NCBI GenBank assembly: GCA_028871475.1
Contig: JAGWMZ010000005.1
Coordinates: forward strand, 124,001 to 188,000
From: Sphingomonadales bacterium
Lineage (GTDB): Bacteria; Pseudomonadota; Alphaproteobacteria; Sphingomonadales; Sphingomonadaceae
Length of the DNA stretch: 64,000 nt
Reading direction: 5' to 3'
In this document: piece after piece, positions 8,523 to 17,146 of the stretch
How positions within the stretch are numbered: position 1 is the first letter of the stretch
How the letters are laid out: each line of letters begins with the position of its first letter
Notes under the pieces: generated by a model
Database searches by the model: none
Seen by the model: only the letters and a program-made list of their open reading frames with translations
Told to the model about the DNA's origin: nothing
Made by a program: the position numbers and the translations under genes

Positions 8523-10478
8523 ATGACAAAAACCCATATCATTGCGCCCCTCGCGCTCGCCCTTTCCCTTGCAACCAGCCACCCCGCCATCGCGCAGGGT
8601 CAGATGCGTTCCGCTCCCAAGGCGGTGCCACTGCCCCATTCGGTGCCCGATGCGGTGGACAAGCCCTATCCGGGCGGCACCATCGCGCTGGACATTGATG
8701 CCAGCGACACGGTGCACGCAGCCTATCGCGTGACCGAGACGATTCCCGTCGCCAATGGCACCAAGGACCTGATCCTGGAGCTGCCGCAGTGGATTCCGGG
8801 CAATCACTCGCCCAACGGCACGATGAGCGAACTGGTGGACGTGCAGTTCTTCGCCAATGGCAAGCCGCTCAAGTGGTGGCGCGATCCGGTCGAAGTCTTT
8901 GCTTTCCATCTCGAGCTGCCTGCCGGCACCGCGCAGGTGGTGGCCAAGTTCATCAACACCTCGCCCCTGCAGCCCAATGAAGGCCGCGTGACGGTGACCC
9001 CCGACATGCTCAACTTGCAGTGGGACCGCATGAGCCTTTATCCCGCCGGCTATTACGTGCGGCAGATCAAGTTCAAGCCGACGGTGAAGTTCCCCGCGGG
9101 CTGGGGCGTGGCGACCGCGCTCGACGGCAAGGAGCAGAGCGGCGACACGGTGACCTGGGCGCCGGTGGAATATGACACGCTGGTCGATTCGCCGGTAATG
9201 GCGGGCGTCAACTTCAAGCGTTTCGACCTGGGCAAGAATGTCGCCATGGATGTAGTGGCCGATCGTCCGGAAAATCTCGACGTCAAGCCCGAGCATATCG
9301 GTGCCTACAAGGCCCTCGTCGATGAGGCCTTCCTGACCTATGGCGCGCATCACTTCGACCATTACGACATTCTGCTGGCCCTTTCGAACAAGCTGGGCGG
9401 CATCGGTCTTGAGCATCACCGTTCGTCCGAGAACTCGATGCAGCCCAAGGCGCTGACCGACTGGAAGGATCTCGACTGGGCGCGCAACGTCATCCCGCAT
9501 GAGATCAGCCATAGCTGGGACGGCAAGTTCCGCCGCCCGGCCAAGCTGTGGACCCCCGACTATCGCCAGCCGATGCAGGACAATCTGCTGTGGGTTTATG
9601 AAGGGCAGAACCAGTTCTGGGGCCTGATCCTGGCCGCGCGTTCCGGCGTGCAGAGCAAGGAGAATGTGCTGGGCCAGTTCGCTTCCTATGCCGGCATGTT
9701 CACCTATGAGCCGGGACGCGAATGGCGCAGCGTGGAGGACACCACCCACGATCCCATCATCGCCAACCGCCGTCCCAAGCCCTTTGCCACGCTGGACCGC
9801 AACGAGGATTACTACACCGAAGGCGCGCTGGTCTGGCTGGAAGCTGACCAGATCATCCGCGAGGGCACCGGCGGCAAGAAGGGCCTCGACGATTTCGCCA
9901 AGGTCTTCTTCGGCATCAAGAACGGTGACTGGGGCGAAGTGCCCTATGAGTTCGAGGATGTGGTGAAGGCGCTCGACACGGTCTATCACTATGACTGGGC
10001 CAGCTTCCTGCACACCCGCCTGCAGACGCCGGGCCAGCCTGTGCCGCTCAATGGCATCGAAAAGGGCGGCTACAAGCTGGTCTGGAAGGACACACCCAAT
10101 TCCTATGACAAAGGCCGTATCGACGCGGCCAAGGGCGCGGTTTCGCTCAGCTATTCGCTGGGCGTGGGCATCAGCAAGGACGGCACCGTCACCAGCACCG
10201 TCTGGGGCAGCCCGGCCTTCAAGGCGGGTCTGGTCACCGGCGCCAAGATCCTGGGCATCAATGGCCGCAGCTATGATGGCGACGACATGAAGGACGCCGT
10301 CACCGCCGCCAAGGGCACCACCACGCCGATCACTCTGGTGGTGGAACGCGCCGGCCGCGTGCAGACCATCTCGATCGATTACCACGATGGCCTGCGCTAC
10401 CCCTGGCTGGAAAAGACCGCCAAGGGCGAGGCCGGTCTCGACCTGCTGCTGGCCCCGCGCCGCCCGGGCGCGAAGTAA
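8523..10478 (+). CDS. Exported M61-family (glycyl aminopeptidase type) metallopeptidase with PDZ domain
   Basis: 651 residues from the ATG at 8523, which gives a clean signal peptide (hydrophobic core IIAPLALALSLATS, cleavage after AIA). The zinc motif HEISH is at residues 326-330, and the third ligand is probably Glu360 in LWVYEGQNQ, 30 residues later, as in M61 enzymes. Residues ~30-270 form the family's N-terminal beta-rich domain. A PDZ-like domain fills about residues 545-635 (SLGVGISKDG ... VVERAGRV). It should act in the periplasm on peptides with small N-terminal residues; substrate inferred from the family. Divergent from hisS; a DUF1345 gene follows after 3 nt. Confidence 0.88.
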   Translation: MTKTHIIAPLALALSLATSHPAIAQGQMRSAPKAVPLPHSVPDAVDKPYPGGTIALDIDASDTVHAAYRVTETIPVANGTKDLILELPQWIPGNHSPNGTMSELVDVQFFANGKPLKWWRDPVEVFAFHLELPAGTAQVVAKFINTSPLQPNEGRVTVTPDMLNLQWDRMSLYPAGYYVRQIKFKPTVKFPAGWGVATALDGKEQSGDTVTWAPVEYDTLVDSPVMAGVNFKRFDLGKNVAMDVVADRPENLDVKPEHIGAYKALVDEAFLTYGAHHFDHYDILLALSNKLGGIGLEHHRSSENSMQPKALTDWKDLDWARNVIPHEISHSWDGKFRRPAKLWTPDYRQPMQDNLLWVYEGQNQFWGLILAARSGVQSKENVLGQFASYAGMFTYEPGREWRSVEDTTHDPIIANRRPKPFATLDRNEDYYTEGALVWLEADQIIREGTGGKKGLDDFAKVFFGIKNGDWGEVPYEFEDVVKALDTVYHYDWASFLHTRLQTPGQPVPLNGIEKGGYKLVWKDTPNSYDKGRIDAAKGAVSLSYSLGVGISKDGTVTSTVWGSPAFKAGLVTGAKILGINGRSYDGDDMKDAVTAAKGTTTPITLVVERAGRVQTISIDYHDGLRYPWLEKTAKGEAGLDLLLAPRRPGAK

Positions 10479-10481
10479 GGC

Positions 10482-11162
10482 ATGGGGGCGCAAAAGCCCC
10501 CGGCCGCGTCGGGAAAGAGCCAGAGCCGCTGGCTGCTTCCCCCACGCTTTTTGCTGTTCCTGGCCAGTTTCGCGCTGGCCGGGGCAGCGTTTCTGCCCCT
10601 TGCCCAGCGCTGGAGCCAGGCCATGCTGGGCGGCTTTGATGCAGGGGCCTTGATTCTGGCAGCCTCGCTCTGGTCACTGACGCGCGACAGAACACCCGGC
10701 CAGATCCGCCGCCATGCGCAGGACAATGAGGCAAGGCGCCTTGGCGTGCTGATCATCACCACGCTGGTGATGGCGGTGATCATCATCGGCGTGGCCGTCG
10801 AACTGCCCGATGCCAGGCGTGAATCGGGCGCGGGCCACATGCTTTCCATGCTTTTGGTCTTGGCCACATTGGTTATTGCATGGGTCTTTTCGAATCTCAT
10901 CTGCGCCCTGCACTATGCCCATCTGTTTTATCGTGATGGCAGCGAAGGCGGGTTGAAATTCCCCTCGGACGAGCAGGACTATTGCCCCAATCTCTGGGAT
11001 TTTATCTATTTTTCCCTGACGATGGGCATGGCTTTCGCCACATCGGACGTGGCTATTACTGCCAGCAACATCCGCCGCTTTGCCACCATGCATGGCACCG
11101 CCGCGTTCTTTTACAATCTGATTGTGCTGGCCTTCACAATAAATGTAACGGCTGGCGGTTAG
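10482..11162 (+). CDS. DUF1345 integral membrane protein
   Basis: 226 residues with about five hydrophobic segments (near residues 22-42, 50-65, 90-108, 123-143 and 203-222). Family hallmarks are ALHYAHLFYRDG and the Trp-Asp-Phe motif NLWDFIYFSLTMGMAFATSDV. Function is unknown; the conserved loop between the central helices resembles a pore region, but this is only an impression. It starts 3 nt after the M61 peptidase stop, so it is probably in the same transcript. Confidence 0.85.
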   Translation: MGAQKPPAASGKSQSRWLLPPRFLLFLASFALAGAAFLPLAQRWSQAMLGGFDAGALILAASLWSLTRDRTPGQIRRHAQDNEARRLGVLIITTLVMAVIIIGVAVELPDARRESGAGHMLSMLLVLATLVIAWVFSNLICALHYAHLFYRDGSEGGLKFPSDEQDYCPNLWDFIYFSLTMGMAFATSDVAITASNIRRFATMHGTAAFFYNLIVLAFTINVTAGG

Positions 11163-11263
11163 GTCAGGTTGCAATGCAACAAACCGGCGTCTAGGGCTCG
11201 ATGCAGTGCATTTCTCGCGCAAGGGGTCACGGGGCCCAAGGCGCTTTTTACAACGACGGTGTC

Positions 11264-11797
11264 ATGGATATCAGCAAGATTTCGGTGGGCAAGAACCCGC
11301 CCGACAACCTCAACGTCATCATCGAAGTGCCCACCGGCGGTGAACCGGTGAAGTATGAGTTCGACAAGGAATCGGGCGCGCTGTTCGTCGACCGCATCCT
11401 GCACACGCCGATGCGCTATCCGGCCAACTATGGCTTCGTGCCGCACACGCTCTCGCCCGATGGCGATCCGCTCGACGCTCTGGTCGTGGCGCGTTCGCCC
11501 TTCGTGCCCGGTTCGGTGATCCGCGCGCGTCCCATCGCTGTGCTCAACCTTGAAGACGAAGCGGGCGGCGATGAAAAGCTGCTCTGCGTGCCCGACGACA
11601 AGACCTTCCCCTACTATGCCAATGTGGCCGAGAAGGAAGATCTGCCCGACATCATCTCGCAGCAGATCGAGCACTTCTTCACCCACTACAAGGATCTGGA
11701 GAAGGAAAAGTGGGTGCGCGTGGGCACCTGGGGCACTGCCGAGGATGCGCGCCGCATCGTTCTGGAAGCGATCGAGCGCTATCAGGCCGGCAAGTAA
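11264..11797 (+). CDS. ppa: Inorganic pyrophosphatase (family I)
   Basis: 177 residues from the ATG at 11264 (MDISKISVG); an upstream in-frame ATG at 11201 would add 21 non-conserved residues. The enzyme hydrolyses pyrophosphate to drive biosynthesis. The metal-binding signature DGDPLDALVV is present, along with the substrate-contacting YEFDKESGALFVDR and MRYPANYGFVPHT. Length matches prokaryotic hexameric enzymes. A terminator follows at once, so it is monocistronic. Confidence 0.97.
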   Translation: MDISKISVGKNPPDNLNVIIEVPTGGEPVKYEFDKESGALFVDRILHTPMRYPANYGFVPHTLSPDGDPLDALVVARSPFVPGSVIRARPIAVLNLEDEAGGDEKLLCVPDDKTFPYYANVAEKEDLPDIISQQIEHFFTHYKDLEKEKWVRVGTWGTAEDARRIVLEAIERYQAGK

Positions 11798-11824
11798 GGT
11801 TCAGGCCTTCAAGCCTTAAGGAAA

Positions 11825-11855
11825 GGGCGGCTCCCGATGGGGATGCCGCCCTTTT
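11825..11855 (+). terminator. Intrinsic terminator of ppa
   Basis: Stem GGGCGGC/GCCGCCC (11825-11831 with 11845-11851), extended by an inner TCCC/GGGA pairing and followed by TTTT. It sits about 28 nt after the ppa stop. Confidence 0.85.
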
Positions 11856-11882
11856 GCCTTGTGGGCGGCCCTTGATCCCGGA

Positions 11883-13229
11883 TCAGTCGCCCGCCACCAT
11901 CATGCCATCCACCCGCAAGGTGGGCACATTGATGCTGCGCCACAGTTCCAGATCATCAGCCGGGGTCAAGGCTGCAAACATGTCGAGCAGATTGCCAGCG
12001 ATGGTGAAGCCCGATACCGGCTCAGCCAATTCGCCCTTCACGATGCGCCGCCCCGATGCGCCCCGGCTGTAATCGCCCGTCAGCGCATTGACGCCATGGC
12101 CGATGAGATCGGTGACATAGATCCCCTCCTCGATGTCGGCCATCAAGGCCTCGGGCGACGGCGTGCCCGCCATCATGAACAGATTGCTGACCCCCGCGCC
12201 CGGCGCGCCCGACACCCCGCGCGAGGCATGGCCCGTGGGCGCCAGACCCAATTGCCGCCCCGTGGCACTGTCCACCAGCCAGCCTTGCAACACGCCATCG
12301 CGCACCAGATCGAAACGCGCCGTCGGCAGGCCCTCGCCATCAAAGGGGCGCGAACGCAGGCCACGGAGCTGATGCGGTTCGTCGTAAATGGTGATGCCGC
12401 TGTCGAACAGGCGCTGGCCCAGCCGGTCAATGAGGAAGCTCGACCGCCGCGCCACCGCCGCGCCCGACATGGCACCTGCCAGATGACCCAGCAGGCTGCC
12501 CCCCACGCGCGGATCGAAGAGGATGGGCACGGGGCCACTCTTGACGCGGGCCGGATTGAGCCGCGCCACGGCGCGTTCCCCGGCCTGACGGCCGATCTCC
12601 CGCGCCTCGGGCAGGTCGGCCAGGTGGCGCGCGGCACGCCAGGCCGAATCGCGCTCCATCGCGCTGCCCTCGCCCGCCACGGCGCCGGCGGTGATCGAAC
12701 GCGAGGTCGTGCCATAGCTGCCGGCAAAGCCATGGCTGGTGGCAAGGCCGATGACCGCCCCGCCGCTGCTCACCGTGGCACCATCGGTGTTGGTGACGCC
12801 CGGGACAGCGCGCAGGGCCTCGTCCGCCTCCTGCGCCATGGCCCGCAACTGCTGCGGCGACAGGGTGAACGCGTCGAGAAGATCGAGATCAAGCGGAGGC
12901 GTGCGCAGCAGTCGGTCCTGCGGGGCAAGGCCGGCATAGGGGTCCTGCGGCGCGGCGCGCGCCATGGCGATGGCGCGTGAGGCCAGTTCGTCCAACGCCT
13001 CATCGCTCAGATCCGAGGAGCCGATGGTGGCCGAACGCTGGCCAACAAAGACGCGCAGGCCGATATGTTCATTGTCCGAACGCTCGACATCCTCCAGCCT
13101 GCCCAGCCGCACTGTCACGCTTTCCGAGGAATCGCGGACATAGACCGCATCGGCGGCATCCGCCCCGGCGCGGCGGGCACGCTCGATCAGGGTAACGGCG
13201 CGTTCCTGCGGGTCGATCGATTGGGACAT
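11883..13229 (-). CDS. pmbA: TldD/PmbA family metalloprotease subunit (TldE type)
   Basis: 448 residues. The domain layout matches PmbA/TldE, the partner of TldD in a peptidase that clears modified peptides and unfolded fragments in the cytoplasm. The N-terminal ADAADAVYVRDSSESVTVRLG strand and the C-terminal RGVSGAPGAGVSNLFM with GHGVNALTGDYSRGASG are typical. The HExxxH zinc motif belongs to TldD and is not expected here. tldD is not in the window. It converges with ppa. Confidence 0.9.
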   Translation of the reverse strand: MSQSIDPQERAVTLIERARRAGADAADAVYVRDSSESVTVRLGRLEDVERSDNEHIGLRVFVGQRSATIGSSDLSDEALDELASRAIAMARAAPQDPYAGLAPQDRLLRTPPLDLDLLDAFTLSPQQLRAMAQEADEALRAVPGVTNTDGATVSSGGAVIGLATSHGFAGSYGTTSRSITAGAVAGEGSAMERDSAWRAARHLADLPEAREIGRQAGERAVARLNPARVKSGPVPILFDPRVGGSLLGHLAGAMSGAAVARRSSFLIDRLGQRLFDSGITIYDEPHQLRGLRSRPFDGEGLPTARFDLVRDGVLQGWLVDSATGRQLGLAPTGHASRGVSGAPGAGVSNLFMMAGTPSPEALMADIEEGIYVTDLIGHGVNALTGDYSRGASGRRIVKGELAEPVSGFTIAGNLLDMFAALTPADDLELWRSINVPTLRVDGMMVAGD

Positions 13230-13315
13230 GTCGGCAGGTCACTCCACGCGAGGGCGCGCCATGGCGGCGCATCACCATCACGGCCCCTAGCTCTGGATCA
13301 GCGACGGAGCAACAA

Positions 13316-13732
13316 TCAGGCGAAGAGCAGCGCCAGCAGGCGAAACACGCCGGCGATCGCAAAGGGCAGGCCCAGCGCCAGCGCCCAAAGACCCGTGACA
13401 TCGCGCCGGTAACGCGAAACCAGCGCGGGATCGGCTGCCTCGGCATCACCCAGCCGGCTCCACCGGCGTTCAAAGCGGCGGCAGGCCGGAATGATGCCCG
13501 CCACCAGAATGACCAGCGCCGCAAAAGGCAGCACCGAGGCCCCGCGCGCGCGCAACACGCCCATCGTCAGCACGATCTGCAGCGCCGTGTAGGCCAGCAA
13601 GGCAAAGGCGATGTTGTCACTCATCCGCTTGCGCCAGTCGAGCCGGCGACGCCCGGCGCGCAGCATCCCATGGCCACCGGGCGCATGGGATTTCTGCGCT
13701 GGCTTGCGGTTCATGAAAGCGGCTCCGGACAA
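13316..13732 (-). CDS. Small hydrophobic membrane protein, function unknown
   Basis: The frame gives up to 138 residues (TTG at 13732), but the real start may be ATG at 13714 or ATG at 13624 (MSDNIAFALLAYTA, about 102 residues). Hydrophobic segments at roughly residues 39-59, 64-80 and 115-136 predict three membrane passes, with a basic Arg-rich loop (CRRFERRWSR) between. No family was recognised. It is transcribed towards pmbA with an 86-nt gap and away from lptB. Confidence 0.6.
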   Translation of the reverse strand: MSGAAFMNRKPAQKSHAPGGHGMLRAGRRRLDWRKRMSDNIAFALLAYTALQIVLTMGVLRARGASVLPFAALVILVAGIIPACRRFERRWSRLGDAEAADPALVSRYRRDVTGLWALALGLPFAIAGVFRLLALLFA

Positions 13733-13904
13733 TCAGTGTCGAACATCACGGTTCGATAAAACATCCCCGCCCGCGCGAGACAAGCCCGTAAGCCCGCAAA
13801 TCAACAGTCTTGGCGTAATTTCGTAACACTCCATGCAGGAAACCTGCCAGATCGGGATGGAACGGCTTGCCGTGCGGGCGCAGCTTGCCTAAATCACCCC
13901 TCTG

Positions 13905-14681
13905 ATGACCGACACCATCGCCCCCCACTCCAGCGCCATGGGCGCCAATGCTCCCACTTTCAGCGGGTTGGAGGTGGTTTCCATCGCCAAGAGCTATGAC
14001 AAAAGGGCGGTGCTCACCGACATTTCGCTCTCGGTGGCCAAGGGTGAGGTGCTGGGCCTGCTGGGCCCCAATGGCGCGGGCAAGACGACCTGCTTCTATT
14101 CGATCATGGGGCTGGTCAAACCGGATTCGGGCCGCGTGCTGCTCGATGGCGTGGATATCACCCGCCTGCCGATGTATCGCCGCGCCATTCTGGGTCTGGG
14201 TTATCTGCCGCAGGAAACCTCGATCTTTCGCGGGCTGACGGTGGAGCAGAACATTTCCTCGGTTCTCGAACTGATTGAGCCGGACCGCGATGTGCGCGAA
14301 AGCGAACTCGAACGCCTGCTCGATGAATTCGGCCTGACCCGGCTGCGCTCCAGCGCCGCCATGGCACTGTCGGGTGGTGAACGCCGTCGTTGCGAAATTG
14401 CCCGCGCGCTGGCGGCCAAGCCCTCGATCATGCTGCTCGACGAACCCTTTGCCGGCATCGACCCGCTCTCGATCGGCGACATCCGCCATCTGGTGAAGGA
14501 TCTCAAGGGCCGCGGCATCGGCGTGCTCATCACCGACCACAACGTGCGTGAGACGCTGGACATCTGCGACCGGGGCACCATCGTCTATGGCGGTCAGGTG
14601 CTGTTTGCCGGCAGCCCGGAGGCGCTGGTGGCCGATGAAAACGTGCGCCGGCTCTATCTGGGTGAGAGTTTCACCCTGTGA
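13905..14681 (+). CDS. lptB: LPS export ABC transporter ATP-binding protein LptB
   Basis: 258 residues, one ABC ATPase domain. Walker A is GPNGAGKTT, the signature is ALSGGERRRCEIARAL, Walker B is IMLLDEPFAGIDP, and the switch His lies in ITDHNVRETL. The LptB-type C-terminal end (VRRLYLGESF) is present. It powers lipopolysaccharide extraction from the inner membrane with LptFG. rpoN follows 46 nt later, the classical lptB-rpoN order. The usual upstream lptC and lptA are absent; a small membrane-protein gene on the other strand takes their place. Confidence 0.95.
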   Translation: MTDTIAPHSSAMGANAPTFSGLEVVSIAKSYDKRAVLTDISLSVAKGEVLGLLGPNGAGKTTCFYSIMGLVKPDSGRVLLDGVDITRLPMYRRAILGLGYLPQETSIFRGLTVEQNISSVLELIEPDRDVRESELERLLDEFGLTRLRSSAAMALSGGERRRCEIARALAAKPSIMLLDEPFAGIDPLSIGDIRHLVKDLKGRGIGVLITDHNVRETLDICDRGTIVYGGQVLFAGSPEALVADENVRRLYLGESFTL

Positions 14682-14727
14682 CCGCGCCTGAGACCCGCAT
14701 CTGATGCCGGTTCGGGGGGGCTGAGCC

Positions 14728-16275
14728 ATGGCGATGGGCCCGCGGCTGGACCTGCGGCAATCCCAGTCGCTGGTGATGACGCCGCAATTGCAGCAGGCGA
14801 TCAAGCTGCTGGCGCTCTCCAATCTGGAAATCGAGACCTTCATCGGCGACGCGCTCGACGCCAATCCCCTGCTCGAAATCGGCACGCCCGTCGATACGCC
14901 CGGAGAGGCTGGCGAGGAGCGCCGCACATCACTGGAAAGCTCGCCCGTCGACATGCTGATCGGCGAAGGCAGAGGCAGCGAGGACCGCCCCCTCGATATT
15001 GACGCCGCCACGCTCGACATCGACCATGACACGGGCGATGCCACGGCCAGCGCCCCCGATGCCCCGGCGGAAGGCAGTTTCGAGGGTCCCTATGAAAGCG
15101 CCTATGACGGAGAGGCGCGTAGCGCCCCCTCGGGCGAGGCACCGGCCATTGATGAACATGGCGAGAGCGGCACCTCGCTCGCTCAGCATCTCCATGCACA
15201 GATCGGGGCGCAACTGGGCGTGGCGGGCCAGGATGGCACGCGCATCGGCTTCATCGCCCGCTTCCTCATCGACCAGCTCGACGAGGCAGGCTATCTGCCG
15301 CTTCCCCCTGCCGAACTGGCCGACGACCTGCGGGTGCCTCTGTCCGATATCGAGGCCGCCCTGGCGCTGGTGCAGACGCTGGAGCCGACCGGCGTGGGCG
15401 CGCGCAGCCTGTCCGAATGCATTGCCCTGCAGGCGCGCGAGGCAGACCGTTACGACCCGGCCATGGCGCGGCTGATCGACCATCTCGATCTGGTCGCACG
15501 GGGCGAATTTGTCCGTTTGAAACGCATGTGCGGGGTGGATGACGAGGATCTGGCCGACATGCTGCGCGAGTTGCGGGGCTATGATCCCAAGCCGGGGCTG
15601 CGCTATGGCGGCGGCGGGGGCGAGCCGGTGGTGCCCGACATCCTGATTTCCGCACGCGCCGATGGCGGGTGGAATGTCACGCTCAATCAGGCGACGCTGC
15701 CGCGCCTCATCGTCAACCGCAGCTATTATGTCGAGATGCGGCGCGGCTGCGATGACAAGGCCGGGCGCGGCTGGCTCTCGGAAAAGCTGGCCGACGCCAA
15801 TTGGCTGATCAAGGCGCTGGACCAGCGGCAGAAAACGATCCTCAAAGTCGCCAGCCAGATCGTCACCGAGCAGGACGGCTTTTTCCGTCATGGCGTCAGC
15901 CAGTTGCGCCCCCTCACCCTGCGCGCGGTGGCCGAAGCCGTCTCGCTGCATGAATCGACCGTCAGCCGCGTCACCTCAAACAAATATCTCCACTGCGACC
16001 GGGGCACCTTCGAGCTCAAATATTTCTTCACCAGCGGCGTGGCGTCTGCCGATGGCGAGGGCAGCGCCTCGGCCGAGGCGGTGAAGGCGGCGATCAAGCA
16101 ATTGATCGATGCGGAGGACGCGAAAAAGATCCTGTCGGACGATACGCTGGTCGATCTGCTGAAAGAGCGAGGGTTTGATCTGGCCCGGCGCACGGTCGCC
16201 AAATATCGCGAGGCGATCGGGCTGGGGTCGTCAGTGCAGAGGCGGCGGCAGAAAGCTTTGGCGGGGAAGGTTTGA
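14728..16275 (+). CDS. rpoN: RNA polymerase sigma-54 factor
   Basis: 515 residues. Region I is the Gln/Leu-rich head (LDLRQSQSLVMTPQLQQAIKLL) needed for activator response. Region II is acidic (residues ~55-150), then comes the core-binding domain. The DNA-binding helix-turn-helix includes VSLHESTVSRVTSNKYL, and the RpoN box is near the C terminus as ARRTVAKYREAIG. It directs transcription from -24/-12 promoters with enhancer proteins such as NtrC. A matching promoter lies upstream of glnK-amt in this window. The gene follows lptB; a 22-bp perfect inverted repeat lies 18 nt past its stop. Confidence 0.97.
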   Translation: MAMGPRLDLRQSQSLVMTPQLQQAIKLLALSNLEIETFIGDALDANPLLEIGTPVDTPGEAGEERRTSLESSPVDMLIGEGRGSEDRPLDIDAATLDIDHDTGDATASAPDAPAEGSFEGPYESAYDGEARSAPSGEAPAIDEHGESGTSLAQHLHAQIGAQLGVAGQDGTRIGFIARFLIDQLDEAGYLPLPPAELADDLRVPLSDIEAALALVQTLEPTGVGARSLSECIALQAREADRYDPAMARLIDHLDLVARGEFVRLKRMCGVDDEDLADMLRELRGYDPKPGLRYGGGGGEPVVPDILISARADGGWNVTLNQATLPRLIVNRSYYVEMRRGCDDKAGRGWLSEKLADANWLIKALDQRQKTILKVASQIVTEQDGFFRHGVSQLRPLTLRAVAEAVSLHESTVSRVTSNKYLHCDRGTFELKYFFTSGVASADGEGSASAEAVKAAIKQLIDAEDAKKILSDDTLVDLLKERGFDLARRTVAKYREAIGLGSSVQRRRQKALAGKV

Positions 16276-16293
16276 GGGGTTTAAGGTCTGAAA

Positions 16294-16342
16294 AGTGCCT
16301 CCGGCGGGCAAAGGGCGTGGCCCTTTGCCCGCCGGAGGCACT
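16294..16342. repeat. 22-bp perfect inverted repeat between rpoN and the HNH gene
   Basis: Arms 16294-16315 and 16321-16342 are exactly complementary around a 5-nt spacer. It sits between convergent genes. No T-run follows on either strand, so it is either a very strong hairpin terminator without U-tract or a palindromic intergenic repeat. Confidence 0.75.
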
Positions 16343-16353
16343 GTCAAACCATC

Positions 16354-16962
16354 TCAGGCATCCAGCTCCACATCCCAATACAGCCAATCCCGCCATGTCT
16401 CATGCAGATAGTTGGGCGGAAAGGCGCGCCCCCTTTCCTGCAATTGCCAACTGGTTGGGCGGATGGGCGGCACCAGCAGCGGCATGTTGGCCTGCCTTGG
16501 CGTGCGGCCGCCTTTCTTCAGATTGCAGGGCGAACAGGCCGCCACGATGTTTTCCCAGCTTGTCCGCCCACCCAGGCGCCTTGGGTTCACATGGTCGAAG
16601 GTGAGGTTGTTGGGGCTGCCGCAATATTGGCAGGAGAAGCGATCGCGCAGGAAGACGTTGAAGCGCGTAAAGGCCGGAAATTCCGATGGTTTCACATATT
16701 GGCGCAGCGCGATGACCGAGGGGAGCTGCATCTGGAAGCTGGGGGAATGAATTTCGCGCTCATAATGCGCGATGATGTCGACCCTTTCGAGGAAGACCGC
16801 CTTGATCGCCGTCTGCCAGGGCCAGATGCTGAGAGGATAATAGGAAAGCGGGGTGAAATCGGCATTGAGCACAAGGGCTGGGCAGTCATGCAAATGACGG
16901 GAGGGATCGTCCCCCGCGCTGCGGAACCGGGCCGCGCGCTCTATCAGCTCCGCCTTGAGCAT
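16354..16962 (-). CDS. HNH endonuclease family protein
   Basis: 202 residues from the ATG at 16962 (MLKAELIERAARFR), preceded by an AAGAGG site; the frame extends to 17178 but would overlap gluQ. The HNH fold is seen with CQYCGSP as the first zinc knuckle, the catalytic stretch LTFDHVNPRRLGG and NIVAACSPCNLKKG with the second CxxC. This domain is common in chromosomal proteins of unknown role in alphaproteobacteria and need not be a restriction enzyme. N-terminal residues 20-60 (CPALVLNADFTPLSYYP) match the same orthologous group. Divergent from gluQ. Confidence 0.88.
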   Translation of the reverse strand: MLKAELIERAARFRSAGDDPSRHLHDCPALVLNADFTPLSYYPLSIWPWQTAIKAVFLERVDIIAHYEREIHSPSFQMQLPSVIALRQYVKPSEFPAFTRFNVFLRDRFSCQYCGSPNNLTFDHVNPRRLGGRTSWENIVAACSPCNLKKGGRTPRQANMPLLVPPIRPTSWQLQERGRAFPPNYLHETWRDWLYWDVELDA

Positions 16963-17146
16963 GGCCTCTTTTGGCAGTTGGTCGTGACGGTTTGGCGACA
17001 ACTCATGGCGCTGAATGAACACCTTGCGCCGCCCGAGGTCAAGGCCCCAGATGCGGCTTGGCGGACTGAAGGCAGCAGATAATCCACAGCCCCGTTTGAC
17101 CATCCCATGTTGCCAAATCGGGCGATCGGACGGATGGAGGCAGGCG

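Noticed and set aside
8508..10493. 661-codon minus-strand frame opposite the M61 peptidase
   Set aside because: Antisense shadow. The plus strand has a signal peptide, HEISH motif and PDZ domain; the minus frame shows only His/Arg/Gly-rich noise.
16354..16962. Restriction or homing endonuclease
   Set aside because: The HNH protein matches a chromosomal orthologous group; there is no methylase partner, intron or intein around it.
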